Part shown: positions 16,809-25,671 of the stretch, piece after piece | Numbering within the stretch: position 1 is the stretch's first letter | Layout: the number at the start of each line of letters is the position of its first letter | Source of the DNA: DATDAH01 sp963725155 | Lineage (GTDB): Bacteria > Actinomycetota > Acidimicrobiia > Acidimicrobiales > DATDAH01 | Reading direction: 5' to 3' | NCBI GenBank assembly: GCA_963725155.1 | Contig: CAVRXU010000005.1 | Location: forward strand, 124,001-188,000 | DNA: 64,000 nucleotides | The notes under the pieces: generated by a model | What the model was told of the DNA's origin: nothing | The model's input: only the letters and a program-made list of their open reading frames with translations | Databases searched by the model: none | Made by a program: the position numbers and the translations under genes

Positions 16809-17800
16809 CAATGTGGTTTGCGCTGGCCGAGGAGGCCGGTCTCGCCCATGGCTGCCGCCCGCCGGCCCTGGACGACCAGGTAGAGGACGAAGGCGATCTC
16901 GACGGTGACGCCGATGCCGACCCGGACGAGGGTCGACAGGCCGCTTCCCGTGACGAAGCCCTCGATGGTGCCGGCCACGATGAAGGCCAGGGCCAGGCCG
17001 AGGACGATGACCACCGAGCGGCGCCCTTCTTCGGCGACGGCGTCGCCCCGGGTCCGGTCGCCGGGCGCGATGAGGGCCCAGCCCATCTGGATCCCGGCGG
17101 CGGCCGCCAGCGAGATGGCCGTGAGCTCGAGGAGGCCGTGGGGCAGGATCAGGCCGAAGAACTTGGGGGACTGGCCGGCGGCCACGAACAGTCCCGCCGC
17201 CACCCCCAGGTTGGCCCCGTTCAGGATCAGCACGTAGGCCGCGCCCAGGCAGAAGGCGATCCCGGCGGCGAAGGCCAGGATCGACACCTGGATGTTGTTC
17301 ACCGTGACCTCGGTGGCGAACTGCGCGGCCGGCTCGGAGGAGTAGTAGGCCTCGAAGTCCTCGTCGAGGTACGCCTCCCGGACGGCGTCGGGGGCGGCGG
17401 CGTCGAGGGCCTCGTCCGAGGTCCCGATCCAGGCCCCGACGGCGAAGGCGGGGACCACCATCAGCAGCGCGCTGACCAGCACGAACCGGCGGGCGTGCCA
17501 GACCGCGGCGGGGAAGGTGACGGCGAAGAAGCGCCCGATCGAGGCCAGGCTGCGGTTGCGCTTGCCGTAGATGACCCCGTTGGCCTCGGCCACCAGCCGG
17601 GTCAGCCGGGCGGTCAGGCCGGGGTCGGCGAAGGCGGTCCGGGCGTAGGACAGGTGGGCCGACGTGCGCTGGTAGTCGGCGACCAGCTCGTCCAGCTCGC
17701 CGGGCCCGAGTCGGCGCACGCCCCGGCGGGCCCGCCCGGTCCGGTCCGCCAGCCGCTGCCAGGTCGGTTGGTTGCGGTCGATGAAGCCGTCGATGTCCAG
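16763..17800 (-). CDS. Stage II sporulation protein M (SpoIIM) family membrane protein
   Basis: A 345-residue SpoIIM/DUF95 family membrane protein. Homologues begin with a short MD(I/V)D-type segment; here the matching LDIDGFIDRNQPTWQRLAD starts at a CTG (17800), seven bases after a TAACCT hexamer, so I place the start there. An in-frame GTG at 17878 would overlap the divergent RDD gene. Visible helices include FVLVSALLMVVPAFAVGAWI, ILAFAAGIAFCLGAAYVLIL and FFGLILPHGLLELTAISLA, the last being family-typical. The final ~20 residues are read from a repeat copy and may not be native. It is divergent from the RDD gene. Confidence 0.85.
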   Translation of the reverse strand: MDIDGFIDRNQPTWQRLADRTGRARRGVRRLGPGELDELVADYQRTSAHLSYARTAFADPGLTARLTRLVAEANGVIYGKRNRSLASIGRFFAVTFPAAVWHARRFVLVSALLMVVPAFAVGAWIGTSDEALDAAAPDAVREAYLDEDFEAYYSSEPAAQFATEVTVNNIQVSILAFAAGIAFCLGAAYVLILNGANLGVAAGLFVAAGQSPKFFGLILPHGLLELTAISLAAAAGIQMGWALIAPGDRTRGDAVAEEGRRSVVIVLGLALAFIVAGTIEGFVTGSGLSTLVRVGIGVTVEIAFVLYLVVQGRRAAAMGETGLLGQRKPHWSASGLRASPIAGVH

Positions 17801-17807
17801 GGCCCTG

Positions 17808-17813
17808 AGGTTA
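17808..17813 (-). promoter_or_regulatory. Candidate -10 element of the SpoIIM gene
   Basis: TAACCT on the minus strand, seven bases ahead of the proposed CTG start at 17800. The spacing matches the other leaderless-type starts in the window. Confidence 0.35.
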
Positions 17814-17864
17814 GGTTCGTGGGGTGGCCGGCCGGTGGAGGCAGCACGACGGAGGAGCGCGGCC

Positions 17865-18626
17865 GTGAGCCTGGTCACGCCCGAGGCCGTTCGCCTGGAG
17901 TTCGCCCCGGCCGGCGTGGCCACCCGGATGCTGGGTCTGTTCATCGACCTGGCCATCCAACTGGGCGCCCTGCTCGCCCTCGGCCTCGTCGTCGGCCTGA
18001 CCACATCCGGCGGCCTGTCGGAGACCGCGGCGGTGATCCTCACCCTCGTCGGCCTCTTCGTGATCATCCTCGGCTACCCCGTGGCGTGCGAGACGTTGTG
18101 GAACGGCCGCACGGTGGGCAAGGCCGCCCTAGGGCTGCGGGTGCGGACCAAGGAGGGGGCTCCGATCCGGTTCCGGCATGCCGCCATCCGCGGGGCCCTG
18201 GGCCTGGTGGACTTCTGGATCACCCTCGGGGCGGCGGCCACGATCTCGGTGCTGGTGACAAGGGACAGCCAGCGCCTGGGCGACCTCGCCGCCGGCACCC
18301 TCGTGTTGCGCGAACGCACCGCGGCGTCACTGACGTCGACCGCCTTCGCCTTCTACCCGCCGCCCGGCTGGGAGGCGTATGCCGCCGCTCTCGATGTCGG
18401 GGCCATGACCGCCGACCAGTACGGCCTGGTCCGGGGCTACCTCCTGCGGGCATCGGAGATGACCCCGGCCGCCCGCCACCACCTGGCCCTCCGCCTGGCC
18501 AACCCGCTGACCACCATCCTCGCCCACCGGCCGCCGGAGGGCGTGCAGGCCGAGCCCTTCCTCCACTGCGCCGCCGCCGCCTACCAGCGCCTCCACCGCG
18601 CCCCCGAGCTCCCGCCCCCCTACTGA
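17865..18626 (+). CDS. RDD family membrane protein
   Basis: A 253-residue protein with an RDD domain: APAGVATRMLGLFIDLAIQ at the start, two further hydrophobic segments (SETAAVILTLVGLFVIILGYP) and the block GRTVGKAALGLRVRTKEGAP, then SQRLGDLAAGTLVLRE. A soluble tail of ~90 residues follows. GTG at 17865 is chosen because GGAGGAG lies at 17851-17857. RDD proteins commonly neighbour SpoIIM and MoxR/DUF58 genes in actinobacteria; some act as cation exchangers, but no such role can be read here. Confidence 0.9.
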   Translation: MSLVTPEAVRLEFAPAGVATRMLGLFIDLAIQLGALLALGLVVGLTTSGGLSETAAVILTLVGLFVIILGYPVACETLWNGRTVGKAALGLRVRTKEGAPIRFRHAAIRGALGLVDFWITLGAAATISVLVTRDSQRLGDLAAGTLVLRERTAASLTSTAFAFYPPPGWEAYAAALDVGAMTADQYGLVRGYLLRASEMTPAARHHLALRLANPLTTILAHRPPEGVQAEPFLHCAAAAYQRLHRAPELPPPY

Positions 18627-18637
18627 GTCACCCATCC

Positions 18638-18687
18638 GTTCTGGTTGCACCTCCCCGCGGTGGGTCGCGGGGAGGCGCAACCAGAAC
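18638..18687. repeat. 50-nt near-perfect hairpin
   Basis: Arms 18638-18659 and 18666-18687 pair over 22 bases with one mismatch around a six-base loop GTGGGT. The outer end reads GTTCTGGTTGC and its complement GCAACCAGAAC. It lies between the RDD and cysteine desulfurase genes, both on the plus strand. There is no T-run after the stem, so it is not a classic terminator, although it could still stop or stall transcription. Confidence 0.85.
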
Positions 18688-18699
18688 CGAGGGCGCTCG

Positions 18700-18705
18700 T
18701 AGCCT
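18700..18705 (+). promoter_or_regulatory. Candidate -10 element of the cysteine desulfurase gene
   Basis: TAGCCT six bases before the GTG at 18712, directly after the long hairpin. Confidence 0.45.
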
Positions 18706-18711
18706 GAGGGG

Positions 18712-19857
18712 GTGAGCACCGCCTACCTGGACTGCGCGGCATCGATGCCGGTGCGACCGGAGGCCGTGGCCGAGATGACCCGGGTCCTGACCGAGTTGCC
18801 GGGGAACCCCTCGGGGGCCCACTTCGCCGCCCGGGACGCCCGTCGGGTCCTCGACGACGCCCGGGACGTCCTGGGGAAGGCACTGGGCACCGGCCCCGGC
18901 GACATCGTGTTCACCGGCGGCGGGACTGAGGCCGACAACCTGGCAGTGCTCGGGGGCCAGGCCGCCCGGGGCGGCGCGGTGGTGGCCTCCGCCGTGGAGC
19001 ACCCCGCCGTGCGGGACCCGGCCGCCGGCCTCTGCGGCCGCGTGGCGCCGGTCGATGCCGCGGGGCGGGTCGATCTGGACGCCCTCGCCGACGTCCTCGA
19101 CGACATCGATGCCGTGGCCGTCGTGTCGGTGATGCTGGTCAACAACGAGGTCGGGACCATCCAGCCCATCGCCGAGGTGGCCGAGGTCGTCCGTCGCCAT
19201 GCCCCCGACGCCGTGCTCCACACCGATGCCGTCCAGGCCCTTTCCTGGGTCGACGTCGCCGAGGCCGCGGCCGGGGCCGACCTGATCTCGATCAGCGCCC
19301 ACAAGTTCGGCGGCCCGAAGGGCGTGGGGGCCCTCGTGGTCCGTCCGGGCGTGCGGCTGGCCGCCCGTCAGATCGGGGGCGGCCAGGAGCGGGACCGGCG
19401 CAGCGGGACCCAGAACGTGGCCGGAGTGGCCGCCATGGCCACCGCGGCGGGCCTGACCGCCGGCCGGCGGCCCGCGGACACGGCCCGCATCGCGGCCCTC
19501 CGCGACCGTCTGGCCGACGGCCTCCTGGCCGAAGTCCCCGACGCGGTGGAGACCGGCATCGTTGCCGGCGACCGTTCGGGCCGCGCCGCCGGGCTGGCCC
19601 ACCTCTGCTTCGCCGGGGTGGAGGCCGAGGCCCTGCTCTTCCTGCTCGACCAGGCCGGGGTGGCCGCGTCCGCCGCCTCGTCCTGTGCCAGCGGCGCGGC
19701 CGAGCCGTCCCACGTGCTCGCGGCGATGGGTGTGCCCCGGGAGCAGGCCGCCGGTTCGCTCCGCCTCTCCTTGGGCTGGGCCAGCACCGAGGCCGACGTG
19801 GATCGGGCCCTCGAGGTCGTGCCCGCCGCCGTGACCCAGCTCCGGGCGGCCCGATGA
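18712..19857 (+). CDS. Cysteine desulfurase (NifS/IscS family)
   Basis: PLP enzyme that removes sulfur from cysteine as a protein persulfide, feeding Fe-S assembly and tRNA thiolation. The 381 residues show AYLDCAASMPVRPEA, PGNPSGAHFAARDARR, FTGGGTEADNLA, HTDAVQAL, the PLP-lysine motif ISAHKFGGPKGVGALVV, GGQERDRRSGTQN and the mobile active-site cysteine loop ASAASSCASGAAEPSHVL. The stop overlaps the start of mnmA (ATGA), the same pairing as iscS-mnmA in mycobacteria, so tRNA 2-thiolation is a likely main client. Confidence 0.95.
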   Translation: MSTAYLDCAASMPVRPEAVAEMTRVLTELPGNPSGAHFAARDARRVLDDARDVLGKALGTGPGDIVFTGGGTEADNLAVLGGQAARGGAVVASAVEHPAVRDPAAGLCGRVAPVDAAGRVDLDALADVLDDIDAVAVVSVMLVNNEVGTIQPIAEVAEVVRRHAPDAVLHTDAVQALSWVDVAEAAAGADLISISAHKFGGPKGVGALVVRPGVRLAARQIGGGQERDRRSGTQNVAGVAAMATAAGLTAGRRPADTARIAALRDRLADGLLAEVPDAVETGIVAGDRSGRAAGLAHLCFAGVEAEALLFLLDQAGVAASAASSCASGAAEPSHVLAAMGVPREQAAGSLRLSLGWASTEADVDRALEVVPAAVTQLRAAR

Positions 19858-20882
19858 GGGTCCTGTGCGCCATGTCGGGAGGGGTGGACTCGTCGGTGAC
19901 GGCCGCGCTCCTGGCCGAGCAGGGCCATGAGGTCCAGGGCGTCACCCTCCGCCTCTGGGGCGGCGAATCCGACCAGGGGTGTTGCTCGGTGGCCGACGTC
20001 GAGGACGCCCGCCGGGTGGCCGACCATCTCGGCCTCGACCACCACGTCTTCAACTTCGGGCCCGACTTCGACCGCCAGGTCGTGGCCCCCTACGTCGCCG
20101 CTCACGCCGAGGGGCGCACGCCCAACCCCTGCGTCGAGTGCAACCGGCACCTGAAGTTCGACCGCCTGCTCGACCGGGCCCGGGCCCTGGGCTTCGACGC
20201 CATCGCCACCGGGCATCACGCCCGGGTCGTCCTGCGCCCCGACGGCACCCGGCGCATCGCTCGGGGCGCGGACGGCCCGAAGGACCAGTCCTACGTGCTC
20301 TACATGCTCGACCAGCCCACGCTGGCCCAGGTCCTGCTGCCGGTCGGCGCCATCACCAAGGCGGAGGTCCGGGACCGGGCCGCGGCGCTCGGCTTGCGCA
20401 CGGCGGCCAAGCCCGACAGCCAGGACGTCTGCTTCATCCAGGCCGCGGCCGGGCGCCGGGGCTTCCTCGAGTCCCGCATCGACCTGACCCCCGGGCGGAT
20501 CGTCGATGCCGAGGGCCGCAAGGTCGGCGAGGTCGACGCCGTCGAGCTGGTCACGGTCGGCCAGCGCCGGGGCCTCGGCCTGCGCAGCCAGCAGGAGCCG
20601 AGCTTCGTGACCTCAGTCGACCTGGGCACGGCGACGGTGACCATGGGCCGGAAGGAGGACCTGCTGGACCAAGCGCTGGAGTTGACCGAAATGGTCTGGG
20701 CCGACCGGCCTGTGTCCGGCCCCGTCCTGGCCCAGTGCAGCGCCCACGGCGAGGTCCGCGCGGGCGTGCTCGACGGCTCGGAGCTCCGCTGGAACCAGCC
20801 GCAGCCCCGGGTCGCGCCGGGCCAGAGCGTGGCCCTCTACGACGGCACAGAGGTGCTGGGCGGGGGCATTGCCGCGGGCTAG
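19854..20882 (+). CDS. mnmA: tRNA-specific 2-thiouridylase
   Basis: Thiolates U34 of Lys, Glu and Gln tRNAs using ATP and sulfur relayed from the desulfurase encoded just upstream. The 342 residues carry the PP-loop MSGGVDSSVTAALLAEQGHEV, the signature VTLRLWGG, the first catalytic cysteine in NPCVECNRHLKF and the second in QDVCFIQ, plus KDQSYVLYML. Slightly shorter than the E. coli enzyme but complete. The 3' end overlaps, tail to tail by four bases, the next gene. Confidence 0.96.
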   Translation: MRVLCAMSGGVDSSVTAALLAEQGHEVQGVTLRLWGGESDQGCCSVADVEDARRVADHLGLDHHVFNFGPDFDRQVVAPYVAAHAEGRTPNPCVECNRHLKFDRLLDRARALGFDAIATGHHARVVLRPDGTRRIARGADGPKDQSYVLYMLDQPTLAQVLLPVGAITKAEVRDRAAALGLRTAAKPDSQDVCFIQAAAGRRGFLESRIDLTPGRIVDAEGRKVGEVDAVELVTVGQRRGLGLRSQQEPSFVTSVDLGTATVTMGRKEDLLDQALELTEMVWADRPVSGPVLAQCSAHGEVRAGVLDGSELRWNQPQPRVAPGQSVALYDGTEVLGGGIAAG

Positions 20883-21520
20883 ACGCAGAGCCGAGCAAGA
20901 GCTGCGGCCTCGTCCAGGGTGACACCGTCTCGGTGGTAGCCGCCTGGCAGCGTCGTCGAACTCCGGCTGGCGCCCTCCGCGGCGGGGGTGCTCAGGGCCA
21001 CCTCCAGCTCATCGTTCCAAGGATCGGCTGTGACCGTCAGAACGCCGGTCCAGTCACCGAAGTCCTTCCTCGCCTCGACTCGGTTGCAGGCAGAGGTCCG
21101 CGCTTCGGCCGGGACATCGACCGTCCAGCCGTCATCCGCCGCGGCACGAGCGAAATCCCGGAGCGACGACAGGTGATCGTCCTCGTCGAGGGCCCACGTC
21201 CTCACGGCGCGTGTGTCCTCGCTGGCGTTGAAGAACGGCCCACAGCACGCGCCGGCATCGGCCTCGTCGGCGAGCAACTGGCCCCCTTCCGGTGCCCGGT
21301 CGAGGATCGACTCCGCCTGGAGGACGTCGAGGCGCTCCTGGTCGGCGCCGGTCGGGCTCGGACCTTGCAAGGCGAGATACCACATCCCGGCGAAGGCGGC
21401 CATGGCCAGGACGGGAAGCCCGATGACGAGGCCGAACACCACCCACGGCCAACGCGGGCGGCGGGCCGGCGGCGGAGGTGTGGGCGGCGACCACGGCGAG
21501 GCGGGTGGCGTGACGCTCAC
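20879..21520 (-). CDS. Hypothetical membrane-anchored protein
   Basis: A 213-residue protein with a Pro-rich cytoplasmic lead (PPASPWSPPTPPPPARRPRW), one membrane helix (VVFGLVIGLPVLAMAAFAGMWYLAL) and an extracytoplasmic domain of ~160 residues holding four cysteines (ACCGPFF, SACNRVE and a final LCV), which could form disulfides. No recognised family. GTG at 21520 has GGAGG three to four bases upstream. Convergent with mnmA. Confidence 0.7.
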   Translation of the reverse strand: MSVTPPASPWSPPTPPPPARRPRWPWVVFGLVIGLPVLAMAAFAGMWYLALQGPSPTGADQERLDVLQAESILDRAPEGGQLLADEADAGACCGPFFNASEDTRAVRTWALDEDDHLSSLRDFARAAADDGWTVDVPAEARTSACNRVEARKDFGDWTGVLTVTADPWNDELEVALSTPAAEGASRSSTTLPGGYHRDGVTLDEAAALARLCV

Positions 21521-21581
21521 GTACCTCCATCGGCCGACGAATGACCGGGTCGAGTCGCCCCGATCAGGATCAGGCGCGGGC

Positions 21582-22451
21582 TCAGCGGACGGGCAGGTGT
21601 CGCTCTCGGGCTTCGGCGAGGACGGCGGCGGTGCGGGTGGGGGCGACGAGGACGGCCGCGGTGCTGACCACCTCGGCCGGGGCGCGGCCCGGCCGGCGGC
21701 GGAGCAGGTCGGACGGCTGCTGGAGGCGGAGCTCCATGATCAGGCCGCCGGCCCCCATGGTCAGGTCCTCGGCGTCGGTGTCGGCCGACGCCGGGCCGAT
21801 CGAGGCCAACGAGCCCTTGGCCAGCAGGATGGGCTCCACCAGCGTCATGGGGTCGTGCACGACGACGCCACCAGGCACGAAGACCAGGAAGCGGCGGGAC
21901 AGGGCGTGCAGCGAGCGAGCGGCGAGGACGGCCAGCCCGACACCCACGATCAGGGCGAGGCCGCCCAGGACCCACTGCCCGGCCGCCAGCAGGAGCGGAC
22001 CGGTGGACGCGCCCGCCAACACGAGGACGACGGCGAGCGGAGCGAGGGCGATGGCGATGGTCGGCGGCATCCGCAGGGGCAGCCGTCGCTCGGGCCCGTA
22101 CGAGGACCCGTCGACCAGGTCGGCGCCCACGGTGGGCCAGACGCCGACGACCACGACGAGGGCGGCCACAGTGACGGCGACGAGGTCGACGGCCTCGACG
22201 CCGCCCCGCACTGCAGCGGCCAAGGTGACGGCGACGAGCGCCGGGATGGCGACCCGGAGGATCGTGAGGGAGACGATGCGGGGCACCAGCAGCGCCAGCA
22301 GGACGGCGGCCCAGCCCAGCCACACACCGAGGGCGGCCACGGCGCTGACCGGGGTCGACGTGGCGCTCAGCGCGTCGTCGATCGCCGGGCCGACGGTGAA
22401 GGGAAGGGTGAGCCAGAGCGCCCGTAGCAGGTTGAGCGCTCCCGGTTGCAC
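21582..22451 (-). CDS. Hypothetical polytopic membrane protein
   Basis: A 289-residue protein with about six hydrophobic segments in the first two thirds (for example VAALGVWLGWAAVLLALLVP and TVAALVVVVGVWP), followed by a soluble tail reading RRFLVFVPGGVVVHDPMTL and MELRLQQPSDLLRRRPGR. The tail has the look of a small beta-rich domain used for lipid or protein contact, but I recognise no family. It lies upstream of the 20879 gene on the same strand with a 61-base gap, and is divergent from the MetE-like gene. Confidence 0.7.
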   Translation of the reverse strand: MQPGALNLLRALWLTLPFTVGPAIDDALSATSTPVSAVAALGVWLGWAAVLLALLVPRIVSLTILRVAIPALVAVTLAAAVRGGVEAVDLVAVTVAALVVVVGVWPTVGADLVDGSSYGPERRLPLRMPPTIAIALAPLAVVLVLAGASTGPLLLAAGQWVLGGLALIVGVGLAVLAARSLHALSRRFLVFVPGGVVVHDPMTLVEPILLAKGSLASIGPASADTDAEDLTMGAGGLIMELRLQQPSDLLRRRPGRAPAEVVSTAAVLVAPTRTAAVLAEARERHLPVR

Positions 22452-22480
22452 TCCGGGAGATTTGCCGATGACGGCCGTCG

Positions 22481-23545
22481 GTGGCTATTCACGGCGGTGT
22501 GGGGGAAGCCGAAACCGACGCCGAGACACCTGACGACGCCGACTTCCCGGTCGCGACCGGGACGGCGACGGCCATCGGGAGCCTTCCCTTCGATGACCCC
22601 GACGAGGCGGCCCGGTTCGTCCTCCACGCCCTGCCCCGCCTGCCGGCCGCGCCCACCCTGCCGACGGCCCACCCCCTGGAGGGGATGCTGGCCCAGGCCG
22701 CCTGGGGGCTGCGCGGCGTGACCGTGGCCGACGACGGCAGCCTGGCCGTGACACCGGTCGACCTCGACCGGCACCATCCATACGTCGAGGACGCGGGCAT
22801 CGGCGGGCCGCCGTTCAGCGCCCTGCAGGCCTTCCTTCGGGCCGTCAAGGGCCGCCCGGGCCCCGTGAAGCTCCAGCTCACCGGCCCCGTGACCCTCGGG
22901 CGGGCGCTGGTCGACGCCGGGGCCCCGGCCGAGGTGGCCTTCGCCGTCGCCGGCACGGCCGTGCGCGAACGGGTGGAGGCGCTCCGGGCCGCGGCCCGTC
23001 ACGCCCTGCCGTCCGCCCCGCTCCTCGTCTTCCTGGACGAGCCCGGGCTCACCGGGAACGAGCACCCGCGCTTCCCGCTGGCCAACGAGCAGGTCGTCCA
23101 GCTCCTCAGCGAGTCGCTGGCGTCGATCGAGCTGGACGCGATCAGCGGGGTGCACTGTTGCGGGCCCACCGACTGGGCACTGGTCACCCAGGCCGGACCT
23201 CGGGTCCTGTCCCTGCCCGTCAGCGCCGGCCTGGTCACCCACGCCGGCACCCTCGGCCGGTTCCTGGAGCGGGACGGCTGGATCGCCTGGGGGGCCGTGC
23301 CCACCGACGAGCCCGTGGGGGAGACGGGTGACGGCCTCTGGCGCCGGCTCTCCGACCTGTGGTGCGGCCTGGTGCGAGAGGGCTGTGACGCCGGTCGCCT
23401 GCGCCGTCAGGCCCTGATCACCCCCGCCTGCGGCCTGGCCGCCCACGGTGAGGGCCAAGCCGACCACCGCCTCCGACTGGCCACCGAGCTGGGTCGGCGG
23501 GTGCTCGGCCAGGCCATCGGCGTGCGCCTCCAGGTCGGCGCCTGA
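22481..23545 (+). CDS. MetE-like protein (cobalamin-independent methionine synthase C-terminal-type domain)
   Basis: A 354-residue TIM-barrel protein of the UROD/MetE-like superfamily. It opens GTATAIGSLPFDDPDEAARF, contains VKLQLTGPVTLGRAL, the metal-type SGVHCCGPTDW and the later ITPACGLA, which correspond to the zinc His/Cys and second Cys of methionine synthase. It is half the size of MetE and lacks the N-terminal folate domain, so a simple MetE role is unlikely. Its position between mnmA and ligA is conserved in mycobacteria. Methyl transfer to a thiol is the best guess. GTG at 22481; GTG at 22499 is an alternative. Confidence 0.82.
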   Translation: MAIHGGVGEAETDAETPDDADFPVATGTATAIGSLPFDDPDEAARFVLHALPRLPAAPTLPTAHPLEGMLAQAAWGLRGVTVADDGSLAVTPVDLDRHHPYVEDAGIGGPPFSALQAFLRAVKGRPGPVKLQLTGPVTLGRALVDAGAPAEVAFAVAGTAVRERVEALRAAARHALPSAPLLVFLDEPGLTGNEHPRFPLANEQVVQLLSESLASIELDAISGVHCCGPTDWALVTQAGPRVLSLPVSAGLVTHAGTLGRFLERDGWIAWGAVPTDEPVGETGDGLWRRLSDLWCGLVREGCDAGRLRRQALITPACGLAAHGEGQADHRLRLATELGRRVLGQAIGVRLQVGA

Positions 23546-23576
23546 AGCGCCGGCCGTTCCCGTCACTGGTCGCCGG

Positions 23577-23582
23577 TAGGTT
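23577..23582 (+). promoter_or_regulatory. Candidate -10 element of ligA
   Basis: TAGGTT six bases before the GTG at 23589; no ribosome-binding site in between. Confidence 0.45.
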
Positions 23583-23588
23583 CTGACG

Positions 23589-25655
23589 GTGGCGACCGAC
23601 CCCACCTCCGACGAGATCACGGCCGCCGAGCGGGCCCAGGAGCTGGCCGAGCAGATCCGGTTCCACAACGAGCGCTACCACACGCTCGACGACCCCCTGA
23701 TCAGCGACGCCGACTTCGACGCCCTCGTCCGTGAGCTGAAGGCACTGGAGGCCGAGTTCCCCGACCTGGCCACGGCCGACTCACCGACCCAGGACGTGGG
23801 TGGCGCCCCGTCGACCACCTTCGCCCCGGTCGAGCACGCCATCCGGATGATGTCGCTGGACAACGCCGTCGAGCTGGACGAGCTGCTGGCCTGGGGTGCT
23901 CGCCTCCAGCGTCGGTTGGGCCAGGCCGAGGACGCGGCGGTGGACTACGTCTGCGAGCTGAAGATCGACGGCCTGGCCGTGTCCATCCGCTACGAGCAGG
24001 GTCGCTACGTCCAGGCCGCCACCCGGGGCAACGGCCGGGTGGGCGAGGACATCACCCCCAACGTGGCCACCCTGGCCCAGGTCCCCGACCAGCTCACCGG
24101 CGACGCCCCCGACGTGCTCGAGATCCGGGGCGAGATCTACATGCCCATCCCGGCGTGGAACGCCCTCAACGAGGAGCAGGAGCGCCAGGGCCTGGCCCGC
24201 TACGTGAACCCCCGCAACACGGCGGCGGGCTCGCTGCGGCAGAAGGACGCGGCCATCACGGCCACCCGGAACCTGGCCCTCTGGACCTACCAACTCGGCC
24301 AGGTCCAGGGCGGGCCGACGTTCACCACCCATCACGAGACCCTGGACTACATCCGGTCCCTCGGCCTGCCCGTCAACCCCAAGATCGAGCGCCTGTCCGG
24401 CCTGGAGGAGATCCACCAGTACTGCGTGGGCTGGATGGAGCACCGCCACGACCTCGACTACGAGATCGACGGCGTGGTCGTGAAGGTGGACGAGCTGGCC
24501 CTGCGCGACGAGCTGGGCTCGACGGCGAAGGCCCCCCGCTGGGCCATCGCCTTCAAGTTCCCACCCGAGGAACGCACGACCCTCCTCCGGGACATCATGG
24601 TGTCGATCGGCCGGACCGGGAAGGCGACGCCGTTCGCGGTGCTCGAGCCGGTCTTCGTGGGCGGCTCGACCGTCGGCCTGTCCACCCTTCACAACGAGGA
24701 CCAGGTGGCCGCCAAGGACGTCCGCCCCGGCGACACCGTCACCGTGCGCAAGGCGGGCGACGTCATCCCCGAGGTCGTCGGGCCCGTGCTCGGCCTGCGC
24801 AAGAAGGGCCTGCGCAAATGGAGGTTCCCGACCGTCTGCCCGGCGTGCGGAGGCCCCCTCGTGCGGCTGGAAGGAGAGAGCGACACCTTCTGCACCAACC
24901 TCGACTGCCCCCAACAGGTCGCGGGCCGGATCGAGCACTTCGCCTCGCGGGGCGCGATGGACATCGAGGGCTTCGGCGAGCAGCGGTCCCAGCTCTTCAC
25001 CCACCTCGATCCCGACACGGGCACCCGCCTGATCACCGACATCGGCGACATCTACACCATCGACTGGGACGTCATCCTGGGCATGGAGGGCTTCGGCGAG
25101 ATCGCCGTGCGCAACCTCCAGGACGCCATCGAGGCCTCCAAGTCACGGCCGCTGGCCAACCTGCTGGTCGGCCTGAACATCCGCCATCTCGGGGGGACCA
25201 TGTCCGAGCTGCTGGCCAAGGGCATGGGCAGCCTCGACGCCATCATGGACGCCTCAGCCGACGAGCTGGCCGCCCTCGACGGTGTCGGCCCGATCATCGC
25301 CCGCAGCGTCCACGAGTTCTTCCAGTCCGACGCCAACCGGGCCGTGGTGGAGAAGCTGCGCGGCGCCGGCCTCAACTTCGACGGGCCCGAGCGCCCCGAC
25401 GTCCCCCAGACCCTGGACGGCATCTCGATCGTGGTCACCGGCACCCTGGACGGCTTCACCCGGGAGGAGATCGAGGAGGCCATCAAGTCCCGGGGCGGCA
25501 AGGCCCCCGGCAGCGTCTCCAAGAAGACGACCGCCGTCGTCCTCGGGCGGGACCCGGGTCAGGCCAAGGCCACCAAAGCCGAGGAGCTCGGCATCCCCAC
25601 CATCGACGAAGCCGCCTTCCGCCACCTGTTGGACACCGGCGAGCTGCCCAGCTGA
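23589..25655 (+). CDS. ligA: NAD-dependent DNA ligase
   Basis: Essential ligase that seals nicks during replication and repair. The 688 residues give the standard order: NAD-binding Ia domain (IRFHNERYHTLDDPLISDADF), adenylated lysine in CELKIDGLAVS near residue 123, OB fold (KFPPEERTTLLRDIMVSIGR), zinc finger CPACGG...CTNLDCPQQ, helix-hairpin-helix repeats (IEGFGEQ, DGVGPIIARSV) and a C-terminal BRCT domain from about residue 600. No truncation is seen. Position downstream of the MetE-like gene and ahead of gatCAB follows the mycobacterial order, though about 6 kb of other genes intervene here. Confidence 0.97.
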   Translation: MATDPTSDEITAAERAQELAEQIRFHNERYHTLDDPLISDADFDALVRELKALEAEFPDLATADSPTQDVGGAPSTTFAPVEHAIRMMSLDNAVELDELLAWGARLQRRLGQAEDAAVDYVCELKIDGLAVSIRYEQGRYVQAATRGNGRVGEDITPNVATLAQVPDQLTGDAPDVLEIRGEIYMPIPAWNALNEEQERQGLARYVNPRNTAAGSLRQKDAAITATRNLALWTYQLGQVQGGPTFTTHHETLDYIRSLGLPVNPKIERLSGLEEIHQYCVGWMEHRHDLDYEIDGVVVKVDELALRDELGSTAKAPRWAIAFKFPPEERTTLLRDIMVSIGRTGKATPFAVLEPVFVGGSTVGLSTLHNEDQVAAKDVRPGDTVTVRKAGDVIPEVVGPVLGLRKKGLRKWRFPTVCPACGGPLVRLEGESDTFCTNLDCPQQVAGRIEHFASRGAMDIEGFGEQRSQLFTHLDPDTGTRLITDIGDIYTIDWDVILGMEGFGEIAVRNLQDAIEASKSRPLANLLVGLNIRHLGGTMSELLAKGMGSLDAIMDASADELAALDGVGPIIARSVHEFFQSDANRAVVEKLRGAGLNFDGPERPDVPQTLDGISIVVTGTLDGFTREEIEEAIKSRGGKAPGSVSKKTTAVVLGRDPGQAKATKAEELGIPTIDEAAFRHLLDTGELPS

Positions 25656-25671
25656 TTCTCGGCGCCAGACG

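Noticed and set aside
18638..18687. Rho-independent terminator
   Set aside because: The stem is strong but no T-run follows on either strand, so I list it only as a hairpin.
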